A DNA stretch of 7,904 bases from Candidatus Omnitrophota bacterium (GTDB lineage Bacteria; Omnitrophota; Gorgyraeia; S143-82). A model generated the notes under the pieces. The model ran no database searches and was not told where the DNA came from. It saw only the letters and a program-made list of their open reading frames with translations. The first letter of the stretch is position 1, and every line of letters begins with the position of its first letter. The position numbers were made by a program, and so were the translations under genes. Shown piece after piece: positions 6,100 to 7,904 of this stretch. The stretch spans positions 1 through 7,904 of the forward strand of contig JALVWL010000196.1 in assembly GCA_027034965.1 (NCBI GenBank), read 5' to 3'.

Positions 6100-7122
6100 T
6101 CAAAAACTGCTCTCTATTTCTCCGCCACCAACTATTATCTCCCTATCATAAAACACGATATGTTGTCCCCTGGCTACACCCAATACAGGCTGGGAAAAAT
6201 AGACCTGCAGTTTATCTGGCCCTTCCAGCCTTCCCAGCACAGGGATATTAGGTTGATTATACCTGATTTTGGCGGTTAACTCAAATCCATCCTGTCGCTC
6301 TCCCAGCCAAACAATGTCCCTGGCAATCAGGCCCTTTCTTCTCGCCTCATCCTTTCTAGCAACGACCACATCGCCGTTTTCTGCATTGATCTCTACCACA
6401 TACCATGGACCAGGTTCTCTTATCCCCAGACCTTCCCTCTGTCCCGGCGTAAACAAATGAATGCCCTTATGGTGTGCAAGGAGCCTCCCATCCAGAGAAA
6501 GAATCCTGCCTGGTCTAGGCGTCAGGCGTCCTTTTAACCAATCTTTATACCCTCGGTCAAAGACAAAGCAGAGGTCCTGACTCTCTTTTGCAAAAAAGCC
6601 CTCAGGAAAGACCTTGCTCATCTGCGCGTAGACCTCGGATTTTTTCCTCTCTCCCAAAGGAAAAAACACACGGTCCAAATTATAGGACAATAACCTATAG
6701 AGGAAATAACTCTGATCCTTTCTTTCATAGAGGGCCTTTGCTATTGTCTTGCCCCTCCTCGTAGAAACAATCCTTGCATAATGACCAGTAGCAACCTTAT
6801 CAAACCCAAGTTCATCGGCTATTGCAAAAAGGAACCGAAACTTTATCTCAGGATTACAGATGATACAGGGATTGGGAGTAATCCCCTTGCTATAGCAGGA
6901 AATAAAATATTCAACGACCTTCTGAGAAAAGATATCCCGAATATCTCTGATTATTAGCGGGACATCCAGATGCTGGCATATATATCGGACCCTATCCTGA
7001 ATGGAAGAATTAAACCCCGTATCCAAAAACAGCGCCGTAACATCAAACCCTCTCTGCTGTAAAAAGAAAAGGGAGGCCGTTGAATCAACCCCGCCACTAA
7101 TCCCTACCAGCACCCTGGACAT
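6100..7122 (-). CDS. mnmA: tRNA-specific 2-thiouridylase MnmA
   Basis: MnmA adenylates U34 of tRNAs for Lys, Glu and Gln and inserts sulfur passed from a cysteine desulfurase relay. The 340 residues comprise three parts. The PP-loop ATPase domain (about 1-190) has SGGVDS at 9-14, ATGHYARI at 111-118 and the first cysteine pair in NPCIICN (C86, C89). A central domain covers about 195-255. A C-terminal beta-barrel (about 262-340) ends VGGGEI. C89 and C185 (SQDLCF) are the expected catalytic pair. The protein is somewhat short for the family: the segment after LFLDTG (31-36) lacks roughly ten residues of the acidic insertion found in the E. coli enzyme (from memory). The ATG at 7122 lies inside the 3' end of cysE (26-nt overlap), and the PP-loop begins at once, which fixes the start. 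The ribosome binding site is weak, so coupling to cysE translation is likely. nadA begins 12 nt after the stop. Confidence 0.94.
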   Translation of the reverse strand: MSRVLVGISGGVDSTASLFFLQQRGFDVTALFLDTGFNSSIQDRVRYICQHLDVPLIIRDIRDIFSQKVVEYFISCYSKGITPNPCIICNPEIKFRFLFAIADELGFDKVATGHYARIVSTRRGKTIAKALYERKDQSYFLYRLLSYNLDRVFFPLGERKKSEVYAQMSKVFPEGFFAKESQDLCFVFDRGYKDWLKGRLTPRPGRILSLDGRLLAHHKGIHLFTPGQREGLGIREPGPWYVVEINAENGDVVVARKDEARRKGLIARDIVWLGERQDGFELTAKIRYNQPNIPVLGRLEGPDKLQVYFSQPVLGVARGQHIVFYDREIIVGGGEIESSF

Positions 7123-7777
7123 AAGAATGCAGCTGCCTTTCCAGCTCCTCTATCTTCCGCTCCAGCCTTGCCTGTTCCCTCATCACTGCCTTGAGGACAT
7201 CGGTTATAGGATCCGGCAATTTCCCGTGTTCCAAATCTATCTCTATCTTTTCCCTTATCCTCTTTATGTCCTGGACTACCCTCCCTGGAACACCTACCAC
7301 CGTCGCCCCTGGAGGAACATCCTTTATAACCACCGAACCCGAACCAATCTTGGCTCCCTTGCCGATCGTAATGTTTCCCAGGACAATGGCCCCTGCGCCG
7401 ATTACGACCTTGTCTTCCACTGTGGGATGCCGCTTTATCTTTTCCTTGCTCGTACCTCCGAGGACTACCCCCTGATATATCAGGACATCGTCTCCTACCT
7501 CTGCGGTCTCACCAATGACCACACCCATCCCATGGTCAATGAATACCCGTCTACCGAGCTTTGCCCCGGGGTGTATCTCTATCCCTGTCAAGAACCTTGA
7601 GATATGTGAGAGCAGTCTGGCGCAAAACTTAAGGCGATGCGTCCAGAGCCAATGGGCAAGCCTATGCATCCATATTGCATGAAGGCCGGGATAGCAAAAT
7701 AGGACCTCTAAAACACTGCGCGCAGCAGGGTCATCGCGAAAGACAGTATTTATATCTTCCTTCAACCGCCGAAACAC
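7097..7777 (-). CDS. cysE: Serine O-acetyltransferase CysE
   Basis: CysE transfers acetyl from acetyl-CoA to L-serine, giving O-acetylserine, the precursor for cysteine synthase. The 226-residue protein is of the short, Bacillus-like class. A helical N-terminus (about 1-62) precedes a left-handed beta-helix of hexapeptide repeats from about 63 to 165 (GIEIHPGAKLG, IGAGAIVLGNITIGKGAKIGSG). Catalytic positions are visible: H82 in FIDHGMGVVIGETA, H117 in KRHPT, and E67 in EIHPGAK where some relatives have Asp. VVGVPGRVV (160-168) is the usual CoA-side motif. Past it, residues about 170-220 form a charged, probably coiled-coil C-terminal helix (EQARLERKIEELERQL). The start is GTG at 7777 with AGGA 6 nt upstream. 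cysE opens the five-gene cluster, and the repeat-derived promoter at 7802-7831 reads into it. Its product would supply cysteine for MnmA thiolation and for Fe-S assembly of NadA. Confidence 0.96.
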   Translation of the reverse strand: MFRRLKEDINTVFRDDPAARSVLEVLFCYPGLHAIWMHRLAHWLWTHRLKFCARLLSHISRFLTGIEIHPGAKLGRRVFIDHGMGVVIGETAEVGDDVLIYQGVVLGGTSKEKIKRHPTVEDKVVIGAGAIVLGNITIGKGAKIGSGSVVIKDVPPGATVVGVPGRVVQDIKRIREKIEIDLEHGKLPDPITDVLKAVMREQARLERKIEELERQLHSYVQGAGRD

Positions 7778-7792
7778 ACTACTTCCTGAAAG

Positions 7793-7904
7793 TTATCCCG
7801 GATTATGCATTTTAGATAACTCAAAAGTCAAAACCACAGCTTAAATCTTAAGCATGAAGAATGGAGCATGGAGAATGAAGGATAAAACCACCATTTCGCA
7901 TTGC
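7793..7904. repeat. MITE-like intergenic repeat, copy 2 (partial at window edge)
   Basis: This relative of the repeat at 2275-2512 begins 15 nt upstream of cysE. It keeps the left-end block (7793-7811) and the AACTCAAAAGTC... block (7818-7840) exactly. Only 6 nt separate them, against 58 nt in copy 1, so one copy carries a deletion or the other an insertion. The GAATGAAGG-rich part (7848-7883) matches the opposite arm of copy 1 (2485-2451 reversed) rather than its left arm. The window ends with ATTGC at 7900-7904, which is how the right terminal repeat of copy 1 begins (ATTGCATAAT). The element therefore probably continues just outside. No coding potential is seen here. Confidence 0.6.
7802..7831 (-). 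promoter_or_regulatory. Promoter for the cysE operon, formed by repeat sequence
   Basis: On the minus strand TTGACT (7831-7826, five of six to consensus) and CATAAT (7807-7802, five of six) are separated by 18 nt, a good sigma70-type arrangement. The predicted start lies near 7795, about 18 nt ahead of the GTG at 7777, leaving room for the AGGA ribosome binding site. Both boxes fall inside the two sequence blocks that are repeated upstream of rtcB. There a 58-nt rather than 6-nt separation splits the pair, so the same promoter would not work. This is a motif-based call with no direct evidence. Confidence 0.5.

Noticed and set aside
7001..7600. 199-codon plus-strand reading frame opposite mnmA and cysE
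   Set aside because: It spans the overlap of two well-recognised minus-strand genes, and its translation is Pro/Tyr/Leu-rich without motifs.

Overview
The window is a gene-dense bacterial chromosome segment in which every convincing gene lies on the minus strand, so transcription runs from high to low coordinates. The AT-leaning intergenic DNA, Shine-Dalgarno-led genes, frequent GTG starts, a CHASE2/SpoIIE partner-switching pair and short non-coding intergenic repeats all point to an uncultivated Gram-negative-type bacterium. My best guess is a member of the Omnitrophota/PVC neighbourhood, but that rests on overall impression and not on any marker gene in the window.

Region 1 (7777 down to 2514) is a tightly packed five-gene cluster: cysE (serine O-acetyltransferase), mnmA (tRNA 2-thiouridylase), nadA (quinolinate synthase), a fused STAS + HATPase protein, and a CHASE2-transmembrane-SpoIIE phosphatase. 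The junctions are a 26-nt overlap, a 12-nt gap, a 2-nt gap and a 4-nt ATGA overlap, so one transcript is likely. The first three genes share a sulfur theme: CysE feeds cysteine synthesis, cysteine is the sulfur donor for MnmA through a desulfurase, and NadA carries an Fe-S cluster. The last two genes form a self-contained partner-switching module. It has a membrane sensor-phosphatase, and a second protein in which the phosphorylatable antagonist domain and its presumptive kinase are one polypeptide. No sigma factor is encoded nearby.

Region 2 (2513 to 2234) is a 280-bp intergenic stretch occupied almost entirely by a non-coding, MITE-like repeat with imperfect 17-bp terminal inverted repeats. 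A shorter or rearranged relative lies upstream of cysE (7793 to the window end). The two copies share two exact blocks of 19 and 23 bp, and a third 21-bp block lies in opposite orientation. In the cysE copy the shared blocks form a good sigma70-type promoter reading into cysE.

Region 3 (2233 to 139) holds rtcB (RNA ligase) followed after 10 nt by a small class I SAM-dependent methyltransferase.

Region 4 (142 to 1) has a strong promoter whose -35 box overlaps the methyltransferase stop codon, then a terminator-like hairpin with a T-rich tail. Next come a near-perfect Shine-Dalgarno and a GTG start opening a signal-peptide-like sequence that runs off the window. A terminator-like hairpin lying between promoter and start codon suggests attenuation, or a very short RNA.
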